Program-made: the position numbers and the translations under genes | Source: Saprospiraceae bacterium | Lineage (GTDB): Bacteria > Bacteroidota > Bacteroidia > Chitinophagales > Saprospiraceae | Direction of reading: 5' to 3' | NCBI GenBank assembly: GCA_016719855.1 | Contig: JADJYH010000007.1 | Coordinates: 62,001 to 126,000, forward strand | Length of the DNA: 64,000 bases | The notes under the pieces: generated by a model | What the model saw: the letters and a program-made list of their open reading frames with translations, nothing else | What the model was told of the DNA's origin: nothing | Database searches by the model: none | In this document: piece after piece, positions 46,989-59,936 of the stretch | Numbering within the stretch: the first letter of the stretch is position 1 | How the letters are laid out: each line of letters starts with the position of its first letter

Positions 46989-49900
46989 ATGAAAACAAGA
47001 TTTTTTATTCACCGCACTAACCTATTTCTTGCTATCAACCAGCTTGTTCTCGCAACAGTGGATCCCAGTAGGCGAGGATATTTTACCTGACAATTTTTAC
47101 ACTTGGTCCTTATCGGCAGTTGATGAAAACACAGTCTTTGCAATTTGTGAAAATGACGATTATACCGAACAGAAATTGGTGCGCACAACAGATGGTGGCA
47201 TCACCTGGAATGTCGTAGATCTTTCCATCATGCCCGGCATTCCACAAGACATCCATGCTATCAGCGCTGATACGATTTGGATAGTTTACCGGGAATCATC
47301 TGGCACAGCCAGACTGTATCTATCAACAGATGCAGGCCAAACCTTGGATGTAAAACACAGCTACCAAGGGAGTTTCGTAATCGGGCCAGCCTTACAGTTT
47401 GGAGGAGAGACAAGTGGATATATGATTGACCCTACCGTTATCAAAGCCAGCCATACTAATGATGGTGGAGCAACCTGGCAATCCAATAATATGATGCCTT
47501 TTACTTCTGGAGAAACATGGGGCATGGCCAACCCTACCAACTGGATGGACGCCAAGGGAAATACCATTTGGTGGGGAACCAGCAAATTCATCCACCGGAG
47601 CACGGATAATGGGGCAACATGGGAATCATTTGACAATGGGTTCAGCGACAATGCGGAAACAAAATGTATTACGTTCAGCCAATGCGGCTTGGGCTTGGCC
47701 GCATCCAATACTACCCCCGCAGGAGTACTGGGCGAGACCCACATCAGTTCAAGCTCAGATGGAGGTGCTACCTGGACGGAACTGCCGATAGTAGATATTC
47801 CGCTGGAAGGTATAACCGACGTCCCAGGTATAGATGGTGCCTTCGTTGGCGTGGGCGGTATTTTCAAAGATTTCGTCCCGGGGCTAACCCATCAATATGT
47901 GTCAGCCTATACGTTGGATGGCGGGCTAAACTGGACGGTCATGGATGATTTTCCCCTGAATGCGGTCGAGTTTGTATCCCCCGTTGCAGGATGGGCCGGA
48001 ACCATTCTTTCCCATGATTACGGCGGGAATCCCGTTTTATTCAAATGGAGCGGCAATCTTCCCGGCAACAAGCTTTTTGTAAATGACGATGCCACAGGCA
48101 CCAACAACGGCTCCTCCTGGGCCGACGCCTACACCAACCTTCAATCCGCCCTCGCCATCGCCGAAGAGGGCGACCAAATCTGGGTGGCCGAAGGCACTTA
48201 CCTGCCCGGCAGCGACCCCACTTCCACCTTTTTGATTGATAAAAACCTGAAACTCTACGGCGGCTTTGCCGGGATGGAGTGCAACCTCTCGGAGCGTGAC
48301 ATCGTGCTGCACCCCACCATCCTCTCCGGTGATTTGAACGGAGATGATGTGGACGATAATTTTGTGATGAACCGTGGGGATAATGTGATGACGGTGGTGA
48401 CCATCAATTCTAATATTTCGAATGAAACGGTGATTGATGGGTTTACCATTCGGAATGGGCATGCGGATGGGGTAATAACTACTAATAGCGAACAAAATGG
48501 TGGAGGAGTTTATTCAACTGGGTCACCACGTCTCAAAAGTTGCATTTTGAAGCAAAATTATGCAATCTTAGGAGGAGGCGCCCTGGGGCAGAATGCTAAT
48601 ACTGGGCAAGGTCTTTCCCTGGAAAATTGTGTTTTTGAAAAAAATAGGGCCAATAGTGGTGGAGGTGCCAGAGTGATTACTACAAATTTTTTAATTGATA
48701 ATTGTACATTCCAGCAAAATGAGTCCTTTGATGGTACCTTTCAAGCGAACGAAGGAGGTTTAGGCATCGTCAACTCAAGCGGCACTGTTCGGAATTGTTT
48801 TTTTATTGAAAACAACGCATTTGATTTTACTGGTGGGATGGGTATTTGGAATCCCGCTGGGACAGGTAATTCGGAAGTTGAGGTTATTGATTGCATATTT
48901 AATGGCAACAGCTCAAATTTTGGCGTAGGTGGGCTAAGTTTTTTAAGTTTTGGCAGCAACACCACATATACTGCCGAGGGGTGTTCTTTTATTGGCAATA
49001 GTTCAGCCTTTGGAGGTGGCATGTCAATTATAACCGTCAATACAGCTTCTACTAACACAAGTTTTATTATTGATAGTTGTAATTTTTCACAAAACTCCGC
49101 AGAAAGGGGAGGCGCAATCGCAGCAGAACTGGATGGAAGTGGCGTGAACTTCGGCTTCTCAACTCAACTTTCGATGGAAACGCTGTTACTGAATGATTAT
49201 GCTACCGCCAACATCTGGAGTTTGCAACATTCAACGCTGCCAAACTGCGGTCGTGGCAACTGCTTTTTTGAAAACAACAATGCAACTAACAGGAGGGTTG
49301 GATATTGGGAGTGGTCAGAACTCAGGGCCATTCGATTTTACCATTTCCAACTGTTCTTTTTTGGACAACCATGCCGAAAGATTCTGCGGCGGTTTCGACA
49401 TTTGGGGAGATGCCGGGTCTTCCCCCACATTTACGGTGGAGGATTGTCAAATCAATGGCAACGTTGCTGACGAAAGGGCCGGAGGCATTTGGATTTTAAC
49501 CAGCAGCCAAGACTTCAAAGCGACCATGAAAAACTGCGGAATCCGGGACAACCAAAGTCCTCAAGGTGCTGGGATTGCATTCCAGTCCGATTGAACTCAA
49601 CGTACTTCTTTTCCCACCAAGGCTCTGTTTTCCATCGAAAACAGTCTCATCAGCGGCAACACGGGCGACGGTCGTACCATCACGCTGGACTCTTTCCCTG
49701 GCTTTGAGATTGCTGAACACCACCGTTGCCGATAATACCTGCGGTGGTAGTCACTTGGCGACCAAAGCGCCCTCACCCTGCAAAACTCCATCCTCTACAA
49801 CCCCGGCTTCACCGAGTACACTGCGCTATCTGAAAACACCACCTTCACCTCCCACGGCGGCAACCTCATCGCCGACGCCAGCCTCGCCGGGCTGCTGGTG

Positions 49901-50332
49901 CCGGGCGACAAGCAGGGCCTCGACCCGCTCTTCATGGGCGGCGGCGACTACCACCTGACCACCAACAGCCCCTGCGTGGACGCTGGCAATCCCGATGGCG
50001 TGACCGCCACCGAAGACCTCAGCGGCGACCCACGGGTACAAGGCGGGCGGGTGGACATGGGGGCTTTTGAAAGCCCGTTTGTTTCATCCACAAAGGAAAA
50101 ATTGGTTGAAGAGGTCGTGGTCTCACCCAACCCTGCTGGTAGTTTTTTGAACATCCAACTGCCGGAAACAGGTACTGGAATGCTCGATGTACAAGTATTC
50201 GACGCACAAGGCAGGCTGGTGCTGCTCGCCAACGAGCAAGTGCTTGATGTTCAGGAGCTTGCAGCGGGCATGTACTCGCTGAAAGTGGTCGTGGGCGAGC
50301 GCATCTACGCTGGAAAATTCGTGAAACAATGA
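46989..50332 (+). CDS. Secreted BNR + parallel beta-helix protein with T9SS type A sorting domain (frameshifted)
   Basis: About 1,110 residues when repaired. From ATG 46989 (MKTRFFI) the T run at 47000-47006 must shift to reach ALTYFLLSTSLFSQQW. Asp-box blades (RTTDGGITW, SHTNDGGATW, STDNGATW, SSDGGATW) are followed by VNDDATGTNNGSSWADAYTNLQSAL, LIDKNLKLYGGFAG and long beta-helix repeats (CxFxxNxAxxGGG). Further breaks occur near 49190, 49590 and 49700-49890. The end has VVVSPNPAGSFLNIQLPE, VFDAQGRLVLL, YAGKFVKQ. First of three related neighbours. Confidence 0.82.
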
Positions 50333-50344
50333 TTTTTTACCAAT

Positions 50345-50396
50345 CCCTTCCCGCCAAAGGAGCCTGCCTCTTTTGAGCGGGGAAGGGTATTTTTTT
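50345..50396 (+). terminator. Rho-independent terminator after the beta-helix gene
   Basis: CCCTTCCCGC (50345-50354) pairs with GCGGGGAAGGG (50377-50387, one bulged G). A TATTTTTTT run follows. Confidence 0.75.
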
Positions 50397-50400
50397 CACC

Positions 50401-50420
50401 CCTGTCTGCCGACAGGCAGG
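50401..50420. repeat. Short palindromic CCTGTCTGCCGACAGGCAGG repeat
   Basis: Two eight-base arms with a single mismatch around CCGA. It is located in the short gap between two array genes. I recall similar CTGCCGACAGG palindromes as dispersed repeats in other Bacteroidota, which I cannot verify here. Confidence 0.55.
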
Positions 50421-50437
50421 CTTTAAATCTTTTCATC

Positions 50438-51778
50438 ATGAAAACAAGATTTTTACCCTTCGCAATTTTACTCTTCACCCTTTGCTGGAATTACTCGCAG
50501 GCACAATGGGAAACAACTGCCACCGGTATTTTCCCCACCAACTACCGCGTCTGGTCAATCAAAATGACGGATGCCAACACCATCTGGGCGATGACAGCAT
50601 ACGATGCCTTTCCACCGCCTACGGCGCATAGCCCTGTGATTTTCCGTTCTGCTGACGGCGGTGTTACTTGGCATAGTTCGTCGGTACCCAACACGGCAGG
50701 AGGTTATGGATGGGATGTTGCGGGGATAGACAGCCTGAATGCATTTGCTGCATTGGACATCAAAGGATTGCACTGGACTCAAAATGGAGGCACAAGCTGG
50801 GAAAAGCACCCTGTTTCTGACAGTATTCCGACTGCTTATGCCGTCCATTTTTTCAACCAAAACGAGGGTTGGTTTTTTGGCGTGAAGCCCGGCAATATTC
50901 CTGCCGTCGCCATTACCACCGACGGAGGAGATACATGGACAGTAGTGCCGCCCGCCAACTTGCCAGAGTACAATCCTGCCGACTGTTTTCTTTGCTTCAA
51001 CTTCGCCAATAACAGTGGGTACGATGTGGTGGGGGATTTGTCGGTCATTTCTTCCAGCAATGGATTTTATTGGCAAAGTGCTGACAAGGGTTTGCACTGG
51101 AAACGGGTGGAGACACCTTTTGCCAGTGAAGATTATGCCTTAATGAGCATTGCCGTCAAGGATACTTCCACCGTGATGATTGCTTCCAACACCCGGTTTT
51201 CAACTGGTGCCACGGTTGGCACCCTTGCTTACACCACCACCGACAACTGGCAAACCTGGCAGGTATCGTACCCCGGCGTGACACCGGCCTGCGCCCGCTT
51301 CATCCCGGACACTGACAGTGTGTTAATTATGGTTGCCCATACTAATTATGGCGGCACCTGGGGCACTGCCATCAGCTATGACTTGGGGGAAACTTGGGAA
51401 TTGGAGGACAACACCCGCCTGATATCCATTGATTTTTTAGATAAAAATACAGCGGTCGGGGCGTTGGGAAAGATTGTGCCCTGGGGGAGCAACGGGGAGG
51501 TCTATCGTTGGGATTTTGAGCTGCCTTCGCCTATCCGGGAAGTGGACGCTAACCATCCACTGCAAGTTTCGCCCAACCCTGCTACTGACTTCCTGAACAT
51601 CCAACTGCCGGAAACAACTACTGCCCCACTCGACGTGCAAGTCTTCGACGCACAGGGCAGGCTAATCCTGCTCGCCAACGAGCAAGTGCTTGACGTTCAG
51701 GGACTTGCAGCGGGCATGTACTCGTTGAAAGTGGTCGTGGGCGATCGGGTGTTTGCGGGGAAATTTGTCAAGCAATAA
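50438..51778 (+). CDS. Secreted BNR propeller protein with T9SS type A sorting domain
   Basis: An intact 446-residue protein. Signal MKTRFLPFAILLFTLCWNYSQAQ. Asp-box motifs are FRSADGGVTW, TQNGGTSWEK, TTDGGDTW and SADKGLHW, giving a propeller as in the N-terminal part of the 46989 protein. The C-terminus (LQVSPNPATDFLNIQLPE, LDVQVFDAQGRLILLANEQVLDVQ, AGKFVKQ) is almost identical to that of its upstream neighbour. It is effectively a version of that gene without the beta-helix. Confidence 0.93.
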   Translation: MKTRFLPFAILLFTLCWNYSQAQWETTATGIFPTNYRVWSIKMTDANTIWAMTAYDAFPPPTAHSPVIFRSADGGVTWHSSSVPNTAGGYGWDVAGIDSLNAFAALDIKGLHWTQNGGTSWEKHPVSDSIPTAYAVHFFNQNEGWFFGVKPGNIPAVAITTDGGDTWTVVPPANLPEYNPADCFLCFNFANNSGYDVVGDLSVISSSNGFYWQSADKGLHWKRVETPFASEDYALMSIAVKDTSTVMIASNTRFSTGATVGTLAYTTTDNWQTWQVSYPGVTPACARFIPDTDSVLIMVAHTNYGGTWGTAISYDLGETWELEDNTRLISIDFLDKNTAVGALGKIVPWGSNGEVYRWDFELPSPIREVDANHPLQVSPNPATDFLNIQLPETTTAPLDVQVFDAQGRLILLANEQVLDVQGLAAGMYSLKVVVGDRVFAGKFVKQ

Positions 51779-51793
51779 TTTTAATCTTACACC

Positions 51794-51836
51794 ATTTGCA
51801 GAGAGCGAAATGCTCTCTGCAAATGGCAATTTTTAC
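51794..51836 (+). terminator. Rho-independent terminator
   Basis: A perfect 15-base stem CCATTTGCAGAGAGC / GCTCTCTGCAAATGG with loop GAAAT, followed by CAATTTTT. It separates the BNR gene from the next array member. Confidence 0.9.
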
Positions 51837-51853
51837 CTTTCAATTTTCACTTT

Positions 51854-53488
51854 ATGAAAACAGCAATTTTTACCTTCCATCTTCTACTCTCTTGCTGTCA
51901 GTGGCTGGCAGCGCAGTGCCCGACGGGGGACGTTATTTTTATTTCTCAGTCGCAGATTGACAGTTTTCCTTTGCTCTACCCCAATTGTACGGATGTACCT
52001 GGCAATGTGACAATTCAAGGAAGCGATATTACCAATCTAAATGGTCTGCTTGGAGTTGTTTCAATTGGAGGGGACTTGCTCATTGGAGGAAATTATTCTG
52101 GATGGGGGTTAAGCGGTGCTAATGACAATTTGAATCACCTCACAGGATTGGATAATTTATTTTCAATAAATGGAACCCTGACCATTCGTGGGAACATAGC
52201 CTTGATGGATTTAAACGGGCTTGAAAATCTCAATCAAATTGGAAGCTCTTTGAATATCAGTGGAAATCCTCTGCTGGAGAGTATATCAAGTTTGTCCAAT
52301 ATCACGGCTTTGTCGGGTAGCCTCACGGTAGGTTTTTATCATGATGCAGCCTCACCTGGTCCCAGGGGTAACCCCGTATTAAAAAACTTAACTGGACTGG
52401 ACAACATAACTTCAGTTGGTGGAATCACAATTGTTGGAAACGACTCGCTGACCCATTTGACTGAATTGGATGGCATAAACACCGTTCAAAACCTGACCAT
52501 AGCCTATAATTCCTCTTTGTCAAGTTTGGAAGGGGTTCTCAATATCACTTCTATTCCTGGGGTACTTTCACTCGGGTACTGCCCTTTTCCTGACCTTTCT
52601 GAATTGACTAACATTGCATCAGTTGGTTCACTTTTCATCTATGGACTCGACTCATTAACCAGTTTGACAGGGCTTGAAAACATTGATTCCATAACTGGTA
52701 CGCTTTCCATCAGTTACTGCCCCCTGCCAAGTTTGAGTGAATTAAGTACAATGCTTTTTGTGGATACTCTCATCCTCTTTGGGTTGGATTCTTTGACAAA
52801 CTTGTCGGGTCTGGAAAACTTTGATTCTATACCAGGCCTATTATCAATAGGCTCTTACGAGTATAGCCCCAGCGGGTCTTATCCAATAGGAAATGCCAAT
52901 ATTATAGATTTATCTGGCTTGGAAAATATTACCCATATTGGAAGTTTGCAGATTTTAGGCAATTACTTTCTGCAAAATTTGAACGGCTTGGATAACTTGT
53001 CCTCAATCTCCGAAAATCTTGTGATTAGAGGGAATGGTTTGACTGATTTAAGCAAGCTCCAAAACATACATACACTCGAAGGAAATCTGGGAATTCATTC
53101 CAATGATTATCTCACAAACTTGTCGGGGCTGGAAAATCTCACCTCAGTTGGTGGAAATGTTGCTTTTGGATATGGGTCTCCCGTGCATGGTACTGGGGGA
53201 AACATACTTCTATCGGATTTGTTGGCGCTGAGAAATCTAACCTCTATCGGAGGTAGCTTGACTTTGATTGGAAACAGTTCATTGAAAGACCTTTCGGGGC
53301 TGGAGAATATCACCACGTTGAATTGGTTAAATTTAAGTTACAATGACTCTCTGCAATCCCTATGTGGGTTGAATAAGAATTTGACATTAAGTGGAGTTAA
53401 TATTTATGACAATCCCATGCTCTCAAGCTGTCATGTAGAAGCCGTTTGCAATGCACTTTCAGGGTCATTCAATAATATAGTTTTTTGA
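51854..53488 (+). CDS. Secreted receptor-L/leucine-rich-repeat protein (3' end fused to beta-helix segment)
   Basis: A 544-residue protein with signal MKTAIFTFHLLLSCCQWLAAQ. Leucine-rich repeats of receptor-L-domain type run through it (VTIQGSDITNLNGL, LNHLTGLDNLFSINGTLTIRGN, DLSGLENITHIGSLQILGNYFLQNLNGLDNL). The last, CHVEAVCNALS, is the usual capping motif. The frame ends at GSFNNIVF and directly meets LIDKNLRLYGGF in the next frame within a six-T run at 53479-53484. The two may be one chimeric protein, giving this one the sorting domain it otherwise lacks. The DNA is visibly AT-richer than its flanks. Confidence 0.82.
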   Translation: MKTAIFTFHLLLSCCQWLAAQCPTGDVIFISQSQIDSFPLLYPNCTDVPGNVTIQGSDITNLNGLLGVVSIGGDLLIGGNYSGWGLSGANDNLNHLTGLDNLFSINGTLTIRGNIALMDLNGLENLNQIGSSLNISGNPLLESISSLSNITALSGSLTVGFYHDAASPGPRGNPVLKNLTGLDNITSVGGITIVGNDSLTHLTELDGINTVQNLTIAYNSSLSSLEGVLNITSIPGVLSLGYCPFPDLSELTNIASVGSLFIYGLDSLTSLTGLENIDSITGTLSISYCPLPSLSELSTMLFVDTLILFGLDSLTNLSGLENFDSIPGLLSIGSYEYSPSGSYPIGNANIIDLSGLENITHIGSLQILGNYFLQNLNGLDNLSSISENLVIRGNGLTDLSKLQNIHTLEGNLGIHSNDYLTNLSGLENLTSVGGNVAFGYGSPVHGTGGNILLSDLLALRNLTSIGGSLTLIGNSSLKDLSGLENITTLNWLNLSYNDSLQSLCGLNKNLTLSGVNIYDNPMLSSCHVEAVCNALSGSFNNIVF

Positions 53489-55339
53489 TTGACAAAAACC
53501 TGCGGCTCTACGGCGGCTTCATTGGCTCGGAGTGCCTGCTGACCGAGCAGGGCGATCCTGCCGAGCATCCCAGCGTGCTGTCTGGCGATTTGAACGGGGA
53601 TGATGTGCCGGATAATTTCGTGACGAACCGGGCAGATAATGTGATGACGGTGGTAACAGTGACAGCAGCCGTGACGAATGAGACATTGGTAAATGGATTT
53701 ACTATCAGCAACGGACAAGCGGATGGGTCACAAAATAATCACCAACAAAATGGAGGTGCAGTTTATTCAACCGGCTCATCACATTTAAGGCAATGCAGTT
53801 TTAACCAGAATTATGCAATCCGTTCAGGTGGAGCTATCAGTCAAAATTCCAATTTTGGGCAAAGCCTGGTACTGGAAAACTGTTCTTTTGAAAAATACGG
53901 CGAAAACTAACGGAGGTGGCATAGCTCTTATCAATGGTGGAAACAGCAGTAGCTTAATAGTCAGGGATTGCGCTTTCACAGAAAACAGTAGTGGTGAAGC
54001 AGGCGCAATTATGGTGCTCTCACAAACCTCTCCAAATGTCGCCAATGCTTACTACCTGATTGAGGATTGTACGTTTAACGGAAATAGCGCTACTGGTAAT
54101 TACTCAGATGGAGGTGCCATCTTTGCCATCCTGCGGGGACTCAATATGACCATGGAGATTCTGGGTTGTACCTTCTCTGGAAATCAGGCCCCTGACATGG
54201 GAGAAGGAACAGTCGGTCTGTGGGGTACCAATAATGGAACTGGTTCCTTCCTCGTGGATAGTTGCTTGTTTGAAAATAATTCCAGTTTTCTTGGTGCTGC
54301 CATTCAGTGTGGAAATGCATGGAATGGAGGGTCGTCTGTCAGCCGTACCATTAAAAACACCCGGTTCATTGGAAATATGGCAGCCAAAGGTGGTGCTATT
54401 GACTTGTATAACAACGAAAATTCCCCAATGGATATCCTGATAGAGGACTGTCTTTTTGATGGGAATGCAGCTACATTCGGAGGAGGGGCGGTCAGCTTTT
54501 CTCCGGGAAGTAATGGCTTTCAGCTATTTTTAAACCGGTGTGAAATCCTGAACAATGAAAGCCCAGTAGGAGGTGCCATCGAAGGTTACAACTTCGGAGG
54601 AGCTATACTTCCAGATGCCAACATACGCATCGAAAATTGTCTGATAGTAGAAAATTCCAGCGAGACTTCGGCTATTCACTTGGATTCTGTATCCTATACC
54701 CAAATTATCAATTCCACCATTGCCAATAACTATTCAGATGGCATCCAGGCTGTTGATAAAAGCGCTGTATTTCTCCAAAACACCATCCTCGCCAACCCCG
54801 GTTATGTTGAGTACACCGCTTCCACCAACTCCAACTTCACCACCAACGGCGGCAACCTCGTCCTCGACAGCAGCCTCACTGTCCAGTTGGGTGCCGGCGA
54901 CAAGCAGGGCCTCGACCCGCTCTTTATTGGCAGCGGCGACTACCACCTGACCGCCAACAGCCCCTGCGTGGACACTGGCAACCCCGACGGCGTGACCGCC
55001 ACCACCGACCTCGCTGGCGCTCCCCGCATCCAAGGCGAGCGGGTGGACATGGGGGCGTTTGAAAGCCCGTTTTTTATGGTGTCCGCTGCAAGGGAGGTAT
55101 CAGCAGTCGAAGTGGCGGTTTCGCCCAACCCGGCGGGCAGCTTTTTGAACATCCGACTGCCGGAAGCGGGCATTGGAATGCTTGACGTTCAAATCTTCGA
55201 CGCACAAGGCAGGCTGCTCCGCAACGAGCGGCTCGGCATTGGGCAACCGCTTGATGTTAAGGGACTTGTACCGGAGATGTACTCGCTGGAAGTTGTCGTA
55301 GGAGAGCGTGTGTGTGCGGGGAAATTCATCAAACAGTAG
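53485..55339 (+). CDS. Beta-helix surface protein segment with T9SS type A sorting domain (frameshifted)
   Basis: The sequence starts mid-domain at LIDKNLRLYGGFIGSECLLTEQGD, equivalent to the internal LIDKNLKLYGGFAG of the 46989 protein. It lacks a signal peptide and the VNDDATGxNNGSSW segment. The beta-helix has CxFxxNxA repeats with GGA/GGG turns (CSFNQNYAIRSGGA, CTFSGNQAPD, CEILNNESPVGGA). It ends with GDKQGLDPLFIGSGDYHLTANSPCVDTGNPDG and the sorting domain (VAVSPNPAGSFLNIRLPE, CAGKFIKQ). One break near 53900. It is either the 3' part of the LRR gene or a broken paralogue. Confidence 0.75.
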
Positions 55340-55449
55340 CATTCGGTGACGGGGCACACTCGGTGCCCCGCAGTTCGTGCAGTTCAAATGGCAGGATGGA
55401 GGTGAACCCCCATGTTCCTCGAAACGAACGCAGTTCTTACCACAAAAAA

Positions 55450-55490
55450 GCCCCGGCAGCTAACTGAATAGCTGCCGGGGCCTTCTTTTT
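55450..55490. terminator. Strong bidirectional terminator
   Basis: Perfect 13-base stem GCCCCGGCAGCTA / TAGCTGCCGGGGC with loop ACTGAA. AAAAAA precedes and CTTCTTTTT follows, so it can serve the array (+) and the LVIVD gene (-). Confidence 0.93.
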
Positions 55491-55514
55491 CGCAGTACCA
55501 AACTTCTCCTCCAC

Positions 55515-56807
55515 TCATTTCGCAATCGAAATCTTGCTCAACAGCTTCAAGTCCGTGGGGTCGTTGAAATCGTACTGGTAGAAGCCGTCGTCGCCGATGA
55601 CCATGGCCACGTTGGCATTTCCGGGCAGCGAAATCACGTCCTGTGCGTAGAAATTATCGGCTTTGTCCAGCAGGTGGTCGCCCACGGTTTCCGGGTTGGT
55701 GTTGTCGTAAATCTCAAGGCCATAAATCCCCTCGCAAAGCAGGAGGCTGTTGCCTTTCACCGACAAGCCGTGCGGGTTTTTCATGGAAAATGATTTCTTC
55801 AAAACGGGGTGCGTCAGGTCGGTAATGTCAATGACGTCAAGCTGGTTGGGGCCGGCACCGCAGGCGCTGCCATCCCAGAGCGTCACGTAGGCATAATTGC
55901 CGAAGACATAAACGGGGTCGCAGGCACGGGCATGCTCGAAGACGCTGAGTTGCACAGGGTTCAGCGGGTCGCTGTTGTCGTAGATGTACATGCCCACGTT
56001 GGAGCCGACGAAGAGCTTGTCTTCATAAGGGAACAGCGTTTCGAGGTGAACGCCGACTTGAACGGTCGTCGCATGGCTTGGGCTGGTCGGCTGCGACACG
56101 TCATAAATCTCCAAGTTGTAGCCATCGTGCTGGATGGTGTAAAGGTAGTCGCCGATGATGGTGAAATGCGAGAGCGAGCCGCCGATGCCCACATTGCCAC
56201 TGCTGCTGCTCCCCGCCGAATTAAGCGCTGCGCCAAAAGCAACATCATCTAAAAAACCTCCGCCCCGCTTGACCCATCCGCCATTGAATTGATAAAATTG
56301 GTCTTGTTGAGCGCAGTCCACTTCCTCTGTCACCACGGTTTCTTTGTACTCTACCAGGATTTGTCCATTGGCCACGTCCCAGTAGAGCGGTTGCAGCATG
56401 TTCTCGGTGCGGCCAACGACCGAGTAGTCGTCCAGGTTGATGACCAGCAAATCCACGAAACTGTTGACGAAGAGGTAGCCGTCCTTGATGGCCAGGTCGG
56501 TGATGCCCGGCACGTTGATGAAGTCCGTGTTCACGGGGTTCGACGGGTTGTTGTTGTCAATGACGTGGATGCCCTCGGCCTTCTCCACGACGAACATCTT
56601 GTTGTCGAAGTAATTGATTTGGCCGGGCGTCTTGAGTTCCCTTGGCGCTTCCCGCACGGCCGTGCTGCTGTGGACCTCCTCTAGGGTTTTATAGACGGGG
56701 TCGAAGCGGGTGTAGGTAACCGTCCTTTCGCATTTGTCCTTCAGGCAACCTTGGAAGGTCAGGGCTGTCAGCGACAGCAGGGCGAGAATCATTGGAAAAG
56801 TTTTCAT
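55515..56807 (-). CDS. LVIVD-repeat outer-membrane lipoprotein
   Basis: A 430-residue lipoprotein; lipobox Cys21 in LTALTFQGCLKDKC. LVIVD-type propeller repeats: YLFVNSFVDLLVINLDDYSVVG, YLYTIQHDGYNLEIYDVSQPTSP, KLFVGSNVGMYIYDNSDPLNPV, YAYVTLWDGS..LDVIDITDLTHPVL and SLLLCEGIYGLEIYDNTNPE. Such proteins are predicted beta-propellers on the cell surface, function unknown. It is a single-gene unit ending at the terminator at 55450. Confidence 0.9.
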   Translation of the reverse strand: MKTFPMILALLSLTALTFQGCLKDKCERTVTYTRFDPVYKTLEEVHSSTAVREAPRELKTPGQINYFDNKMFVVEKAEGIHVIDNNNPSNPVNTDFINVPGITDLAIKDGYLFVNSFVDLLVINLDDYSVVGRTENMLQPLYWDVANGQILVEYKETVVTEEVDCAQQDQFYQFNGGWVKRGGGFLDDVAFGAALNSAGSSSSGNVGIGGSLSHFTIIGDYLYTIQHDGYNLEIYDVSQPTSPSHATTVQVGVHLETLFPYEDKLFVGSNVGMYIYDNSDPLNPVQLSVFEHARACDPVYVFGNYAYVTLWDGSACGAGPNQLDVIDITDLTHPVLKKSFSMKNPHGLSVKGNSLLLCEGIYGLEIYDNTNPETVGDHLLDKADNFYAQDVISLPGNANVAMVIGDDGFYQYDFNDPTDLKLLSKISIAK

Positions 56808-58137
56808 GACTTGTAATTTTTTGAATTGGTTGAAAAATTGGTTTCAACAAGAACCGAGGGCGCCTCTTTTCTTTAACACCGAAGACAGCGGTGCAGGGTG
56901 GATTGGTTGGGTGTGGGTGAGGTTGCTAAGGCTAGGTGTTGAAAATCTCTTTTAAACCGCTCATCACTGGTTACGAGTGAATTGGGATGAAATTCGGTCT
57001 GCATTAGCCTGAGACCGGGTTATCAAACCCCCACTTGTTCAATCGGAATGAATGGCACGAAGCCAGTGCGGTTTGAGGTCCAACCTGCCTACAAAATGCT
57101 CAAGAAACTTTTGTTGGGCGTCAAAGGGCAATATTTCATGACAGCCCTGTGACGCTGTACAGCGTTCATTCTAAAGGGTTTTCAAGTAACCTATATCGAT
57201 TCCTGCGGTCGTACGGCACCAAATGATGGGTTATCTTTCACGCATTAATAGGGTCATTCATTTCTGCCTCAAGGCAAATCAAGTAAACCCCTTCTGCCGA
57301 TGATAGTCCTTTGTTGTAAAGGGATAACAATGGCAGGCAACCTGATGAGTTTGGCAATATCCACCTTTCTTGAGAGGATAAGTCTTTTATATGGGCCAGA
57401 ACTTAAAAATCGGCTCAGTGTCTTCTAATATTTGACTTGATGCCCTTTGCATATTCAAATAATCCAAAAGAAGGGAGACCGCTCGAATGTGCATTATTGC
57501 CTTGGTCTTTTGCCAAAGGTGAGCAAATTCAGCCATAGCAGGAGTGGAAAAAGGGTAGTCAAAGCCTTTTTGCTTTTTAATAGCCCCTCACTACAACTTA
57601 TTTTGGTTCACCACGTTGATTTTAATAGCAATTACATCCTCAGTGGCCTCAAAAATATTTTTCCAAAGATCAAGTTTAAAAGTCAAAATTGAAAGCATTA
57701 TATATTGTTATCCAAAGGATTTCGGCTATAAAATTGGCTTTTAAACTAATTATCATCAGTTTCGTGATTACACGTCAAAAACACATAATCAAACGAAATT
57801 TTTCAAAAATTTTTTCTTACAAACAAAATCTGATTTGAAAAAGAAAACAAATCAGTTAAATGAATGCCATTAAGATCCCATGATGGAGTATACTTCCCAT
57901 TTTTTAAAAATTATAGGCAAGGTCCTATTTTTAATGGCAGGCTCATTTCCAAATGTAGGCCCTTTATCTTTGAAACCTGAAATTTTGATATGCAGCCCAA
58001 ATGATTGAGCTGGGGGGAAAAAAGGGGAAACCGCCGGGGGCAGAAAAAACGCCCGGGGGGAAAAAGGGGGGGGGGGGGATGGATTAAAGTCCAAACAGTT
58101 TTTCCTATTTGTACCCTTCACCCAACAAAACCACACC
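56808..58137. other. Gene-poor, AT-rich stretch with a homopolymer tail
   Basis: There are 1.3 kb without a convincing gene. Short frames such as MNGTKPVRFEVQPAYKMLKKLLLG (from 57047, stops after 34 residues) and an 81-residue frame at 57447-57692 look like relics of decayed genes. TATCTTTG at 57965-57972 matches a -7 box and could serve the GMC gene. The end (58013-58082) is an implausible run of G and A homopolymers, probably an assembly fault. Confidence 0.5.
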
Positions 58138-59829
<1,692 letters not shown>

Positions 59830-59843
59830 AATTCGAGGAAAAT

Positions 59844-59924
59844 AAACACGGAGGCACAGAGGCACGGAGATTTCACGAGCTATGTGTTTCTCTGTGCCTC
59901 AGTGCCTGCGTGAGGTAAAAAATT
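59844..59924. repeat. Inverted GGCACAGAGGCACGGAG repeat
   Basis: The left arm (CACGGAGGCACAGAGGCACGGAGA) is largely complementary to the right arm (TCTCTGTGCCTCAGTGCCTGCGTG). It fills the gap between the two dehydrogenase genes. Short GGCACAG/GGCACGG heptamer-like units are evident. Confidence 0.7.
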
Positions 59925-59936
59925 TATACCTACATC

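Noticed and set aside
57447..57692. 81-residue frame in the gene-poor region
   Set aside because: AT-rich sequence with no family resemblance; better explained as a decayed remnant or chance.
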